A DNA stretch of 41,108 bases from Deltaproteobacteria bacterium (lineage in GTDB: Bacteria > Desulfobacterota > Syntrophia > Syntrophales > UBA5619): positions 1 through 41,108 of the forward strand of contig JAPLJW010000127.1 of NCBI GenBank assembly GCA_026388365.1. The letters are read 5' to 3'. How positions within the stretch are numbered: position 1 is the stretch's first letter; every line of letters begins with the position of its first letter. The position numbers were made by a program, and so were the translations under genes. This document shows positions 16,117 to 24,074 of the stretch, piece after piece. The notes under the pieces are model-generated. The model searched no databases. It was not told the DNA's origin and was given only the letters and a program-made list of their open reading frames with translations.

Positions 16117-17328
16117 ATGAAAAAAGGGGTAGTCATTTTCTTAGTGCTGTTGTTAGCAGTAGCCTTTGGAGGCGGTTCGGCCATCAGTGCTGAAAAGGTT
16201 TTAAAACTCGGAGCCTCTGTGTGCATCACCGGAAGATTGGCCAAGGAGGGAGGCTATGTCAAGGATGGTTATACCTTGTGGATGGAAGAAATCAACAAAA
16301 AAGGTGGGATCAAAGTGGGGAATGATCGATATAAAGTGGAGATCATTTTCTACGATGACAAAAGCGACCCTCAAACCGGAGCGAAGCTGACTGAAAAACT
16401 CATTACTGAGGATAAGGTGAATTTCATCCTTGGGCCTTATGGAAGCGGCATTACCCTGGCAACCAGTGCAATTGCTGAAAAATACAAGGTCCTCACCGTT
16501 GCCTGCCAAGCCAATGCCGTCAACATCTACGAGAGGGGTTTTAAATATATCATCTCCATCCTTCCCCCGGCTACGTTCTATCTTAGACCTGTTATCGATC
16601 TTTCTCAAAAATTGACTCCCAAGGCGAAAACCGCTGCGGTCATCTGGGCCGATGATGCCTTTCCTGAATATTGTGGAAAAGGGGCCGCAGATTACGCCAA
16701 GGAGAAAGGGTTGAACGTCGTTTACGCAGGAAAGTATCCCAAAGACGCGAAGGACCTCTCCACCATCCTTCTTGAAGCCAAGAACAAGAATCCGGATATC
16801 CTCCTGGGAGGAACGTACTTCAATGATGGTCTTCTCATTACAAAGCAGATGAAGGAACAGAACTTCAACGTCAAACTGATAGGATTGTCTGTGGGACCGC
16901 AGCTTCCAGCCTTTGTCGAGAACCTTGGGAAGGATGCGGAATATGTGACGGGATGCGAATGGTGGACACCCTATGCTCCCTGGAAGGATGACTTCTTCGG
17001 AACATCCCAGAATTACTCAAAAATGATGGAGAACCGATTTGGCTATGTCCCCAGTTACCATCCCACTTCAGCAAGCGTGGCGGGCTTAGTCTTGCAGATG
17101 GCGATCGAGAAGGCGGGAACACTGGATGTGGATAAAGTGACAGAGACCCTTCGCAGCATGAAAGTCCAGACCATCTGGGGACCGATGGCCTGGAACAAGG
17201 CTGGCCAGAATGTCGAGATTCACAGCGCTGCGGTTCAAGTGCTCAAGGGAAAAATGGAGGTGGTCTACCCCTTCGAAGGGAAGACGGCCGACGTGGTCTA
17301 TCCTTTTATCCCCTGGACAAAAAGGTAG
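16117..17328 (+). CDS. livK: ABC transporter substrate-binding protein (Peripla_BP_6)
   Basis: 403-residue periplasmic binding protein of the branched-chain amino acid/amide family. A signal peptide occupies residues 1 to about 25 (KKG, a hydrophobic stretch, then AISAEK), with no lipobox cysteine. The mature part has the type I periplasmic-binding-fold pattern: LKLGASVCITGRLAKEGG, then GYTLWMEEINKKGGI, LTEKLITEDKVNFILGPYGSG and IAEKYKVLTVA. AAAAGGAGGGAG is a strong ribosome-binding site. Gene symbol by position and family only; the ligand is unknown, and the downstream carbamoyltransferase and hydantoinase genes make a ureide, citrulline or pyrimidine derivative worth testing. Confidence 0.9.
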   Translation: MKKGVVIFLVLLLAVAFGGGSAISAEKVLKLGASVCITGRLAKEGGYVKDGYTLWMEEINKKGGIKVGNDRYKVEIIFYDDKSDPQTGAKLTEKLITEDKVNFILGPYGSGITLATSAIAEKYKVLTVACQANAVNIYERGFKYIISILPPATFYLRPVIDLSQKLTPKAKTAAVIWADDAFPEYCGKGAADYAKEKGLNVVYAGKYPKDAKDLSTILLEAKNKNPDILLGGTYFNDGLLITKQMKEQNFNVKLIGLSVGPQLPAFVENLGKDAEYVTGCEWWTPYAPWKDDFFGTSQNYSKMMENRFGYVPSYHPTSASVAGLVLQMAIEKAGTLDVDKVTETLRSMKVQTIWGPMAWNKAGQNVEIHSAAVQVLKGKMEVVYPFEGKTADVVYPFIPWTKR

Positions 17329-17344
17329 TAGGAATGAGCAATCC

Positions 17345-17385
17345 ATAGAGGGGAATGCTCTGTCCGCATGAGCATTCCCCTCTAT
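17345..17385. terminator. Long perfect stem-loop after binding-protein gene
   Basis: A perfect 16-bp stem (17345-17360 paired with 17370-17385, arms ATAGAGGGGAATGCTC and its complement) with a 9-nt loop starts 17 bp after the stop codon. There is no T-run, so it may be a transcript-stabilising 3' end, a processing site or an attenuator between the importer and enzyme genes rather than a classical terminator. The remaining 17386-17638 stretch has one TTGACA at 17504-17509 without a convincing -10, and no gene. Confidence 0.6.
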
Positions 17386-17638
17386 AAGGAAGCACTCTAA
17401 CATTGCCAATAGATCGCGCCGGTCGTTCACAGTTGGTCTATGGTGCCTGGCATTGACTGCGTCGGCATTGTCGAGGCAAGCAGTCACCCCCCTCCGCTCG
17501 GCTTTGACAATATATTAATATTCAAAAGGAATCGAGATTCATTCGCCACTTTTAGGTTAGAAAAGTTCCGGTATGGGATTCTGTCCTCCCGGCTGGGAAA
17601 AGAGATAAAAGGGACAGTCCTTTCCTAATCGTAAAATA

Positions 17639-17661
17639 TATCCCCACGCGGAGTGGGGATA
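17639..17661 (+). promoter_or_regulatory. Leader hairpin just upstream of ornithine carbamoyltransferase
   Basis: TATCCCCAC (17639-17647) and GTGGGGATA (17653-17661) form a perfect 9-bp stem with a 5-nt loop. It ends a few bases before the GTGAGG ribosome-binding region and 21 bases before the start codon. It may control translation or define the 5' end of the downstream transcript. Confidence 0.45.
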
Positions 17662-17682
17662 GAAAGTGAGGTATAAATAACT

Positions 17683-18618
17683 ATGTCTGTTTGCATGAAA
17701 GGGAAATCGCTGGCAAGTCTTTACCATTTGACCCAGGAAGAAATCGAGCAGATCCTGAAAACCACGGAATTGCTGAAGCTGCAATTTCTCCGGGGCCAGG
17801 AACATCCCCTGCTCAAGGGAAAAACCCTGGCCATGATTTTTGAAAAGCCCTCCACCCGCACCCGTATCTCTTTCGAGGTGGGCATGTGGCAATTGGGAGG
17901 CTATGCCCTTTATTTAAGTTCCGGAGATCTGCAGCTGGGCCGGGGAGAGACCATTGCCGATACGGCCAAGGTTCTGTCGCGGTATGTTCAGGGAATCATG
18001 GCCAGGGTTTTTTCCCATCAGACCATCCTCGATCTGGTTAAAAATTCGGGTGTCCCGGTCATCAACGGGCTTTCTGACTTCTCCCATCCCTGCCAGGGCC
18101 TGGCTGACATTTTCACGATTTATGAGAAAAAAGGCAGGCTCTCGGGGTTGAAACTGGCTTATGTGGGCGACGGCAATAACGTGGCCCATTCTCTCCTCTA
18201 CGGCTGTTCCAAGACCGGTATGAACATTACACTCGGCTGTCCCAAAGGGTATGAGCCGAATGCCCAGGTGGTATCCGAGGCCAGAGAAGAATCCAGAAAA
18301 AAGGGCTGTGAAGTGACGGTGACCAACGACCCTAAAGAAGCCGTATTGAATGCGGATGTCATTTATACCGATGTCTGGGCCAGCATGGGCAAAGAGAAAG
18401 AACACGAAGAGCGGGTCAAAATCATGCAGCCCTATCAAGTTAACGCCGAATTGGTAAAGTCGGCCAAAGAGGATTATTTATTCATGCACTGTCTGCCGGC
18501 GCACCGGGGAGAAGAGGTGACGGACGAAGTGGCGGATTCCAAAAACAGCGTCATCTTTGACCAGGCAGAAAATCGCATGCATGCCCAGAAGGCGCTCATG
18601 GCTCTTATCATGTCGTGA
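17683..18618 (+). CDS. argF: Ornithine carbamoyltransferase
   Basis: 311-residue transcarbamylase interconverting carbamoyl phosphate + ornithine and citrulline + phosphate. Carbamoyl-phosphate site: STRTRISFE from Ser57, and HPCQ from His135. Ornithine side: DVWASMG from Asp230 (the diagnostic SMG loop), and [11 protein letters not shown] from His269. All motifs for ornithine specificity are intact, so it is not an orphan transcarbamylase by sequence. Anabolic and catabolic forms cannot be told apart here. The context with carbamate kinase but no other arginine-synthesis gene favours catabolic citrulline phosphorolysis. Met1 and Met5 are both possible starts. A 24-bp gap leads to the amidohydrolase gene. 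Confidence 0.92.
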   Translation: MSVCMKGKSLASLYHLTQEEIEQILKTTELLKLQFLRGQEHPLLKGKTLAMIFEKPSTRTRISFEVGMWQLGGYALYLSSGDLQLGRGETIADTAKVLSRYVQGIMARVFSHQTILDLVKNSGVPVINGLSDFSHPCQGLADIFTIYEKKGRLSGLKLAYVGDGNNVAHSLLYGCSKTGMNITLGCPKGYEPNAQVVSEAREESRKKGCEVTVTNDPKEAVLNADVIYTDVWASMGKEKEHEERVKIMQPYQVNAELVKSAKEDYLFMHCLPAHRGEEVTDEVADSKNSVIFDQAENRMHAQKALMALIMS

Positions 18619-18642
18619 GGGAAAGACAGAAAGGAGAATAAA

Positions 18643-19998
18643 ATGGCAAAGACCTATGATGTTTTGATTCAGGGCGGGCTTGTGGTTGCGGGTTGCGGAA
18701 TTCGCAAGGCAGATGTGGGCATCAAAGGGGAACGGATCGCCGCAATCGAATCGAAGATTCCTCCCGCGCAAGCCAAGCAGGTGATCGATGCCGGCGGAAA
18801 GTATATCCTGCCCGGAGCCATTGATGTACACGTCCATCCGGTGTACGAAGATGATCTGGGAGGCTCTTCACTTACGGCGGCTCACGGGGGAACCACCACC
18901 GTCCTGCACTTTGCCTATGCCCGACCCGGAATGAAATTGATTGATACCATAAAAAAATTCCAGGAAGAAGGCCTGCGCAAATCCTATCTGGACTTTGGTC
19001 TGCATGGAGCCTTATTCGATGCCAGTTCACAGATTGCCGAGATCCCAAAAGCCTTTGAGCTGGGAGTCACCTCATTCAAGATGTTCATGACCTACGCCAA
19101 GCTGAAATGGATGACGGATGACTACCACCTGACTGCGGCCATGGACCTGATCGCTATCCATGGCGGGCTGGCCATGGTCCATGCCGAAAGCGGGCTGGTC
19201 ACGGATTATTTTGAGGACCGCTCCCTGAGGAGAGGAGAGAATCCCCAAAAAACTTTTCTGCAGACCCGCCCCGATTATTTAGAGGCGGAGGCCATTTTCC
19301 GAGCCATATCCATTGCCGCCGTCACTCATTGTCCTCTCTATGTGGTCCACGTGAGCACTGCCCGAGGTTTGGGCCCCGTTCAATGGGGTAAGGCGGAGGG
19401 CCTGGTGGTTTACGCGGAAACCTGTCCCCAATACATCACCATGACCGATGAGGTTCTGCAGCGCCTGGGGCCTCTCGCCAAGATTGGCCCGCCCCTGCGC
19501 ACGGAAAAAGACAGGATGGCCCTCTGGGAAGGAATACAGGACGGGACGATCGATGTGCTGGCCAGCGACCATGCCCCCAAAGCCAAAAAGATCGATGAAC
19601 CTTTTTTCGAAGCGGCGTTTGGGTCCCCTCAGGCGGAAACCATGCTGACCGTTACCCACGATGAGGGAGTAAACACGGGGAGAATAACCCTGTGCCGGCT
19701 GGTCCAGCTCTTAAGCGAAAATCCGGCAAAAATCTTTGGTCTTTATCCCCAAAAGGGTATCCTGCAAAAGGGTTCCGATGCGGACCTGGTTCTCTTCGAT
19801 CCGAACCACATCTGCACCATCCGCCATCAGAACCAGCACTCCGGGGCTTCTTATACGCTCTATGAAGGGAGGGAATGCCTGGGCATGCCGGTCCTCTGCA
19901 TGCAGCGGGGAAAAGTGCTGATCGAGAACGGTGAAATGAAAAAGAAACCCGGCGAGGCAAAATTTCTTTCCACGAAGATTACAAAAGTTACGTGTTGA
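18643..19998 (+). CDS. Dihydropyrimidinase/hydantoinase-family amidohydrolase
   Basis: 451-residue metal-dependent cyclic amidohydrolase. Metal ligands: His63 and His65 in DVHVHP; carboxylated Lys146 in SFKMFMTY; histidines in VHAESG (about 180) and VVHVST (about 238); and the aspartate in ASDHAPK near 307. The dihydroorotase signature HxHxR is absent, with Pro-Val following His65 where that signature needs the carboxylate-binding arginine region. The GGTTTVLHFAY segment and the FMTY tyrosine are hydantoinase/dihydropyrimidinase-like. It should open a cyclic ureide (hydantoin, dihydrouracil or similar) to an N-carbamoyl amino acid. AAAGGAG precedes the ATG. It sits between two carbamoyltransferase genes. 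A divergent dihydroorotase role in pyrimidine synthesis remains possible because pyrB and pyrE homologues follow. Confidence 0.87.
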   Translation: MAKTYDVLIQGGLVVAGCGIRKADVGIKGERIAAIESKIPPAQAKQVIDAGGKYILPGAIDVHVHPVYEDDLGGSSLTAAHGGTTTVLHFAYARPGMKLIDTIKKFQEEGLRKSYLDFGLHGALFDASSQIAEIPKAFELGVTSFKMFMTYAKLKWMTDDYHLTAAMDLIAIHGGLAMVHAESGLVTDYFEDRSLRRGENPQKTFLQTRPDYLEAEAIFRAISIAAVTHCPLYVVHVSTARGLGPVQWGKAEGLVVYAETCPQYITMTDEVLQRLGPLAKIGPPLRTEKDRMALWEGIQDGTIDVLASDHAPKAKKIDEPFFEAAFGSPQAETMLTVTHDEGVNTGRITLCRLVQLLSENPAKIFGLYPQKGILQKGSDADLVLFDPNHICTIRHQNQHSGASYTLYEGRECLGMPVLCMQRGKVLIENGEMKKKPGEAKFLSTKITKVTC

Positions 19999-20040
19999 GA
20001 ATTCCTCTCGCAAAAAAAATAAAGAAAAGGAGAAATCAGC

Positions 20041-20970
20041 ATGACCCGTTTAAAAGGAAAAGACATCCTTCACGGAAACCAGTTTTCCAAAGAAGACATC
20101 GATACCATCCTGCAGGTGGCCGCCGGTTTTGAGAAGGACCTGCAGAACAAAGATTCCCTTCCGCTGCTTCCAGGGAAAATTATGGCCGCCCTTTTTTTTG
20201 AACCCAGCACCCGCACCCGCCTTTCCTTTGAAACGGCGATGCTGCGCCTGGGCGGGGGGGTGATCAGCGTGGCTTCTGCGGAAAGCTCCTCGGTTGCCAA
20301 GGGGGAAACCGTGGTTGATACGGCGAAGACCGTGGCGCAATACGCCGATGTGATCGTCATGCGCCATCCGCGAATCGGTTCGGCCAAAGAGGCTGCGGAT
20401 GCCGTCTCTATCCCGGTATTGAATGCCGGAGACGGCGCCGGCCAGCATCCCACCCAGGCTCTCCTGGATATCTATACCATTCAGCAAGAGGTAGGCTCCC
20501 TGAATGATTTATCCATTTCCCTGGTTGGGGATCTGAAGAACGGCCGAACCGTTCACGCCCTGGTTGAACTTCTATCCCTTTTCAAGGCCCGTCTCTTCTT
20601 GGTTTCTCCGGCGCTCCTGCGCATGCCCGAAGAGATCAGTTCCCGTCTGAAAGCCAAAGGACTCGCGATAATTGAAACCGACGACTTGGCCGAAGCAGCT
20701 TCCCAGAGCGATCTGGTCTATATGACCCGCATCCAAAAGGAGCGTTTCGCCAACGTTTCAGATTATGAGGCAGTCCAAGGGAGTTACATCATTAATGCCA
20801 AATTCCTGGAAAGACTGAAAAAGAAGATCACCATTCTGCATCCCCTACCCCGCGTGGATGAGATTCACCCCGAAGTGGATACCTATCCGGGAGCAGCTTA
20901 TTTCCGCCAGGTCAGAAACGGCGTGTACGTGCGCATGGCCCTTCTGGCAATGGTCATGGGGGTAAAATAG
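20041..20970 (+). CDS. pyrB: Aspartate carbamoyltransferase catalytic chain
   Basis: 309-residue transcarbamylase. The carbamoyl-phosphate motif STRTRLSFE starts at Ser56, the partner-subunit loop has Ser84 and Lys87, HPTQ starts at His136, and the aspartate-binding pair is Arg230/Gln232 in MTRIQKER. The closing HPLPRVDEI spans about 267-275. These match the E. coli-type catalytic chain, so aspartate is the expected partner. No regulatory chain (pyrI) is adjacent. AAAGGAG precedes the ATG. In biosynthesis it makes carbamoyl-aspartate; run in reverse with carbamate kinase it would yield ATP from carbamoyl-aspartate, a fermentation logic known from orotate-using clostridia. Confidence 0.9.
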   Translation: MTRLKGKDILHGNQFSKEDIDTILQVAAGFEKDLQNKDSLPLLPGKIMAALFFEPSTRTRLSFETAMLRLGGGVISVASAESSSVAKGETVVDTAKTVAQYADVIVMRHPRIGSAKEAADAVSIPVLNAGDGAGQHPTQALLDIYTIQQEVGSLNDLSISLVGDLKNGRTVHALVELLSLFKARLFLVSPALLRMPEEISSRLKAKGLAIIETDDLAEAASQSDLVYMTRIQKERFANVSDYEAVQGSYIINAKFLERLKKKITILHPLPRVDEIHPEVDTYPGAAYFRQVRNGVYVRMALLAMVMGVK

Positions 20971-21006
20971 TATAGGGTCCCCAGGCGGGCAACCAGACAA
21001 AACTTC

Positions 21007-21033
21007 TTGACTTTTTCTGTTGTCTCCTATAAA
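21007..21033 (+). promoter_or_regulatory. Possible weak promoter before pyrE
   Basis: TTGACT (21007-21012) and TATAAA (21028-21033) are separated by 15 bp, shorter than the preferred 17. It would give pyrE its own transcript; otherwise pyrE is read with the upstream genes across the 94-bp gap. Confidence 0.3.
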
Positions 21034-21064
21034 GATGGGCGCAAATTATGGAGAGGAATAAGCC

Positions 21065-21751
21065 ATGATTCTGGGAATAGATGCGATTGAGAAGAAGCTT
21101 TGGGAGGAAGAAAAAATTTTCCTCATGAAGCAGGTTGGCATCCTACTCATTAAGAACAATGCCATCAAGTTTGGGGATTACATCCTGGCTTCCGGCAAGA
21201 AGAGCCCCTACTATATCGATTTACGCCAGAGCATTTCCAGCCCGATTACCCTGAGCTGGATCGCCAATTCTCTCGTAAGAATCATCCTCAACGAGATTGG
21301 AAAGGAAAAAATTGATAAAATTCTGGGGGTCCCTACAGCCGGGATTCCTTTTGCCACAATGATTGCTCAAACATTGGGCATTCCCTTGATTTATTACAGG
21401 CAGGCCCGGAAAGAACACGGAGTGCGAAAAAAGATCGAGGGCCTTTTAGATCGAAATGATCGGGTCTTGATTGTGGACGACCTCATCACAACAGGCGAAA
21501 GTATAATTGAATCCGCGGAGGTGGTCAGGGACCAGGGTGGAATCGTGAATGAATTGGTCGTTGTTTTGGACCGGGAACAGGGGGGGGAGGAAAGACTGCG
21601 GAAAGCGCGGATTGAGCCCCATTTCCTTTTTCGAATCACCAATGCCATGACCTGGCTTAATTCCTCAGGATTGATTACAAATGAAATCTACGCGACCCTG
21701 ATCAATTACATTGAAGAAGAAACCCGATCTGCTCAAAATTCTGTAATCTGA
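21065..21751 (+). CDS. pyrE: Orotate phosphoribosyltransferase
   Basis: 228-residue type I phosphoribosyltransferase (orotate + PRPP to OMP + pyrophosphate). The N-terminal half has FGDYILASGKKSPYYIDLR, the usual orotate-binding region, and the PRPP loop RVLIVDDLITTGES spans 133-146. A flexible-loop region RKEHGVRKKIEG follows YYRQ. The start is preceded by GGAGAGG; Met21 is an alternative shorter start, giving a more standard length. The gene is AT-richer than the aspartate carbamoyltransferase gene and is the last of the carbamoyl/pyrimidine block. Confidence 0.9.
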   Translation: MILGIDAIEKKLWEEEKIFLMKQVGILLIKNNAIKFGDYILASGKKSPYYIDLRQSISSPITLSWIANSLVRIILNEIGKEKIDKILGVPTAGIPFATMIAQTLGIPLIYYRQARKEHGVRKKIEGLLDRNDRVLIVDDLITTGESIIESAEVVRDQGGIVNELVVVLDREQGGEERLRKARIEPHFLFRITNAMTWLNSSGLITNEIYATLINYIEEETRSAQNSVI

Positions 21752-21842
21752 ATCCATCTAAGCTCAAACATCCCGGATTCATCCGGACCCATTCCCGGGG
21801 GCGGAGATCGGATTTCTCAAGACGGTCAAAGAATAGGAAACC

Positions 21843-22610
21843 ATGACGAAATTAACCTTGAAGGGACGCACGATCGTGACGTCCCTGTTCTTTTTTGTTT
21901 TGCTGATCTTGGGCCCCGTGCCGGAGTCATCGGCCGCGGAAAACGAAACGATCCCGGCATCGCATTTCGCCTCCGCCGACCTTGTTCGGGGGGTCCCCCC
22001 GGGCTGGGTCCTCGACCGGAAAGCGGGGAAGGTAAACCTCCGTCTGGAAAAGGCGGGAGAGGATTTCATCGTCCACCTCGTCAGCGACCGGAACTCTTCC
22101 TTCGGAATCAAAAGGGAGTTCCATGTCGATCTGAAGGAGTATCCCTTTCTGGACTGGCGGTGGAAGGCCGTCCGCCTGCCGCGGGGCGGCGACGTCCGGA
22201 AGGCTGCGACGGATGACCAGGCCGTCCAGCTCTACGTGGCCTTTCCCGCGACGGGCTTTCCGGCGGTGCTCAACACGCCCATTATCGGCTACATCTGGGA
22301 TAACGAGGCCCCGCGGGGATGGACGGGGCGGAGCGAACAGATCGGCGGCGGGAAACTCCGGTATCTGGTGGTCCGCAACAAGGCCGATCGCATCGGGGAG
22401 TGGTATGCCGAACGCCGGAACCTCTATGAGGACTTCCGGAAACTCTTCCGGGATCTCAAGGGGGTGGATACCGTCACGCACGGGATCCAGTTCCACATCA
22501 ACTCCCAGTACACGAAGAGCGAGGCGGAGGGCTGTATCGGCGATGTCTTTTTCAGCCGGCAGGATACAAAAGGCATGACCGCTTCCGCACCCTCTCCCGT
22601 CGTGAGATAG
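21843..22610 (+). CDS. DUF3047 exported protein
   Basis: 255-residue protein with a signal peptide (residues 1 to about 31, hydrophobic core IVTSLFFFVLLILG, cleavage after SSA). The mature part matches DUF3047: opening VPPGWVLDRKAGKVNLRL, then LDWRWKAVRLPRGGDVR, DDQAVQLYVAFP and YIWDNEAPRG, ending with TKSEAEGCIGDVFF. Such proteins are periplasmic and of unknown function, probably carbohydrate-binding-like in fold; that last point is a guess. It converges with ribF, with 14 bp between the two stops, and lies 91 bp after pyrE. Confidence 0.8.
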   Translation: MTKLTLKGRTIVTSLFFFVLLILGPVPESSAAENETIPASHFASADLVRGVPPGWVLDRKAGKVNLRLEKAGEDFIVHLVSDRNSSFGIKREFHVDLKEYPFLDWRWKAVRLPRGGDVRKAATDDQAVQLYVAFPATGFPAVLNTPIIGYIWDNEAPRGWTGRSEQIGGGKLRYLVVRNKADRIGEWYAERRNLYEDFRKLFRDLKGVDTVTHGIQFHINSQYTKSEAEGCIGDVFFSRQDTKGMTASAPSPVVR

Positions 22611-22624
22611 CCCTTTATTCTTCC

Positions 22625-23557
22625 CTATTTTTCTGATTTGAGGATCTTCCGCGCCCGGGCGATATCCCTGCCGATCTGGGCAATCAGCTTTTCGGGGCTC
22701 TCGAAGCGGACCTCGTCGCGGATCCGTTCGATGAACAGGATCTCCAGGGACTCTCCGTAGATATCCTTCTGAAAATCGAAGATGTGGACCTCGATGGAAC
22801 GTTTTTGTTCGGCGAAGGTCGGGTTGAAGCCGATGTTGAGGACCCCGTCGTGGCGCTTCCCCTCCCGGAGGACCCGGACGGCATAGACTCCGCGGGCTGG
22901 GACCAGCTCCTTGTCGGGGGCGATGTTTGCCGTCGGGAAGCCGAGCCTTACCCCCCGTTGGTTCCCGGAGATCACCTGGCCGCCGAGATTGTAGGACCGA
23001 CCGAGAAGGGTCGCGGCGAAACGAACCTCGCCGGCAAGGAGGGCTTCCCGGATCTTCGTGCTGCTGATAACGGTATCGCCGACGCAAAAGGCGTTCATCA
23101 CCTCGACCTCGAAACCTAAGCGGCACCCGGCTTCGGTCAGGAAGGCCTCGTCCCCCTCCTTTCCCCGTCCAAAGGTGTAGTCGTGGCCGATCAGGATCCG
23201 CCGGATCCGCAGACTCTCCCAGAGGATCCCCCGGATAAACTCTTCCGCCGTCGTCCGGGCGTATTCGACGGAAAAGGGGATCAGGATGAAGGCGTCGATC
23301 CCCAGGCCGTCGAGGAGACGCATCTTCTCCTCCGGAGAGGTGATGAGGTAGAAGGGGCGCCGCTCGGGGTGAAGGACCATCTTCGGGTGGGGGTCGAAGC
23401 TGATCGCCACGGCCGGGCACCCCTCAAGGTGCGCCTCTTCGACGAGCCTCCCGAAAATGAAACGGTGGCCGAGATGGACCCCGTCGAAATTGCCGATGGT
23501 CACGAAGGCGCCCTTCAGGCTTTCGGAGATGTTTTCACTGCCGCGGATCACGTCCAT
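22625..23557 (-). CDS. ribF: Bifunctional riboflavin kinase/FAD synthetase
   Basis: 310-residue enzyme making FMN and FAD from riboflavin. The N-terminal FMN adenylyltransferase domain shows GNFDGVHLGH at 22-31, SFDPHP, and ISSTKIREALLAGEV. The C-terminal flavokinase domain shows GFPTANI and GVYAVRV, and ends with IRDEVRFESPEKLIAQIGRDI. The ATG at 23557 is chosen because the N-terminus then matches the family; a longer open frame to 23677 adds 40 residues that resemble nothing. GAGGAGG lies about 13 bases upstream. It is a housekeeping gene and marks the edge of the variable region that follows. Confidence 0.92.
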   Translation of the reverse strand: MDVIRGSENISESLKGAFVTIGNFDGVHLGHRFIFGRLVEEAHLEGCPAVAISFDPHPKMVLHPERRPFYLITSPEEKMRLLDGLGIDAFILIPFSVEYARTTAEEFIRGILWESLRIRRILIGHDYTFGRGKEGDEAFLTEAGCRLGFEVEVMNAFCVGDTVISSTKIREALLAGEVRFAATLLGRSYNLGGQVISGNQRGVRLGFPTANIAPDKELVPARGVYAVRVLREGKRHDGVLNIGFNPTFAEQKRSIEVHIFDFQKDIYGESLEILFIERIRDEVRFESPEKLIAQIGRDIARARKILKSEK

Positions 23558-23660
23558 AATAAACGGTTGACCTCCTCCATGGGGCCGATACCATAGCATC
23601 AATCGCGCCATTTTCAAGCACAATTGTCGGTTGCCCGGCGCCACCGCCGGTGACCATCCC

Positions 23661-23708
23661 AAAACCGGACAGATCACGTGCTACAAAACCGGACATATCA
23701 TGTGTTAC
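23661..23708. repeat. Tandem 24-bp repeat, IS-end-like
   Basis: Two adjacent 24-bp units, 23661-23684 and 23685-23708, share AAAACCGGACA-ATCA-GTG-TAC with four mismatches. Short tandem end repeats of this kind are seen at termini of some insertion sequences (IS21-like multiple terminal repeats). No transposase is present, so this may be the scar of an excised or decayed element beside the toxin-antitoxin pair. A regulator-binding array is the alternative. Confidence 0.5.
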
Positions 23709-23730
23709 TGACAATCGCGGTGAATCCTGC

Positions 23731-23759
23731 TTGACAATATGTAATCGAACGATTACACT
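23731..23759 (+). promoter_or_regulatory. higBA promoter with palindromic operator
   Basis: TTGACA at 23731-23736, a 17-bp spacer and TACACT at 23754-23759 form a clear promoter 6 bp before the toxin start. A perfect inverted repeat TGTAATCG-AA-CGATTACA (23740-23757) fills the spacer and overlaps the -10. This is the expected arrangement for autorepression by a HigA-type antitoxin. Confidence 0.75.
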
Positions 23760-23765
23760 TCTGAA

Positions 23766-24059
23766 ATGTTCTCGATTAAGCCTTTGCCCGAATTCACCGA
23801 ATGGCTGGACGGCCTGTCCGATGTGGCGGTGCGCGGGGTGGTGGTGGCGCGCATTAAGCGTCTGGAGCGCGGCTTGATGGGGGACGTGGAACCGGTCGGC
23901 GGGGGCGTGTTGGAGATTCGTATTCATGTGGGCGCAGGCTGGCGCGTGTATTTCGTGCAGCGCGGCGCGCAGGTGATCGTGTTGCTCGCGGGTGGACCCA
24001 AGCGTACCCAGAAAACCGACATCAAGCGCGCCAAGGCACTGGCTGCGCGGCTGGATTGA
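23766..24059 (+). CDS. higB: RelE/HigB-type toxin (Gp49 family)
   Basis: 97-residue toxin of the addiction-module killer (phage Gp49-like, RelE/ParE superfamily) group. Recognisable features are the N-terminal PLPEFTEWLDGL, the central RIKRLERG helix, the GVLEIRIHVGAGWRVYFV strand region and the C-terminal LLAGGPKRTQKTDIKRAKALA, with basic residues suited to ribosome-dependent mRNA cleavage. The toxin-first order and 15-bp gap to an HTH antitoxin are typical of this family. The leader is very short, so the mRNA may be almost leaderless. Activity is inferred from family. Confidence 0.87.
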   Translation: MFSIKPLPEFTEWLDGLSDVAVRGVVVARIKRLERGLMGDVEPVGGGVLEIRIHVGAGWRVYFVQRGAQVIVLLAGGPKRTQKTDIKRAKALAARLD

Positions 24060-24074
24060 CTAAAGGAGATGACC

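Noticed and set aside
17504..17532. TTGACA upstream of the ornithine carbamoyltransferase gene as a promoter
   Set aside because: No acceptable -10 hexamer lies at 16-18 bp spacing; the sequence there is AGGAAT.
17639..17661. Hairpin resembling a type I-E CRISPR repeat (TCCCCAC...GTGGGGA)
   Set aside because: Only one copy is present, with no spacers and no cas genes nearby. It is treated as a leader hairpin.
17683..18618. Ornithine carbamoyltransferase gene as a novel-specificity transcarbamylase
   Set aside because: The SMG ornithine loop, HCLP motif and carbamoyl-phosphate motifs are all intact, so a new substrate is not supported by sequence.
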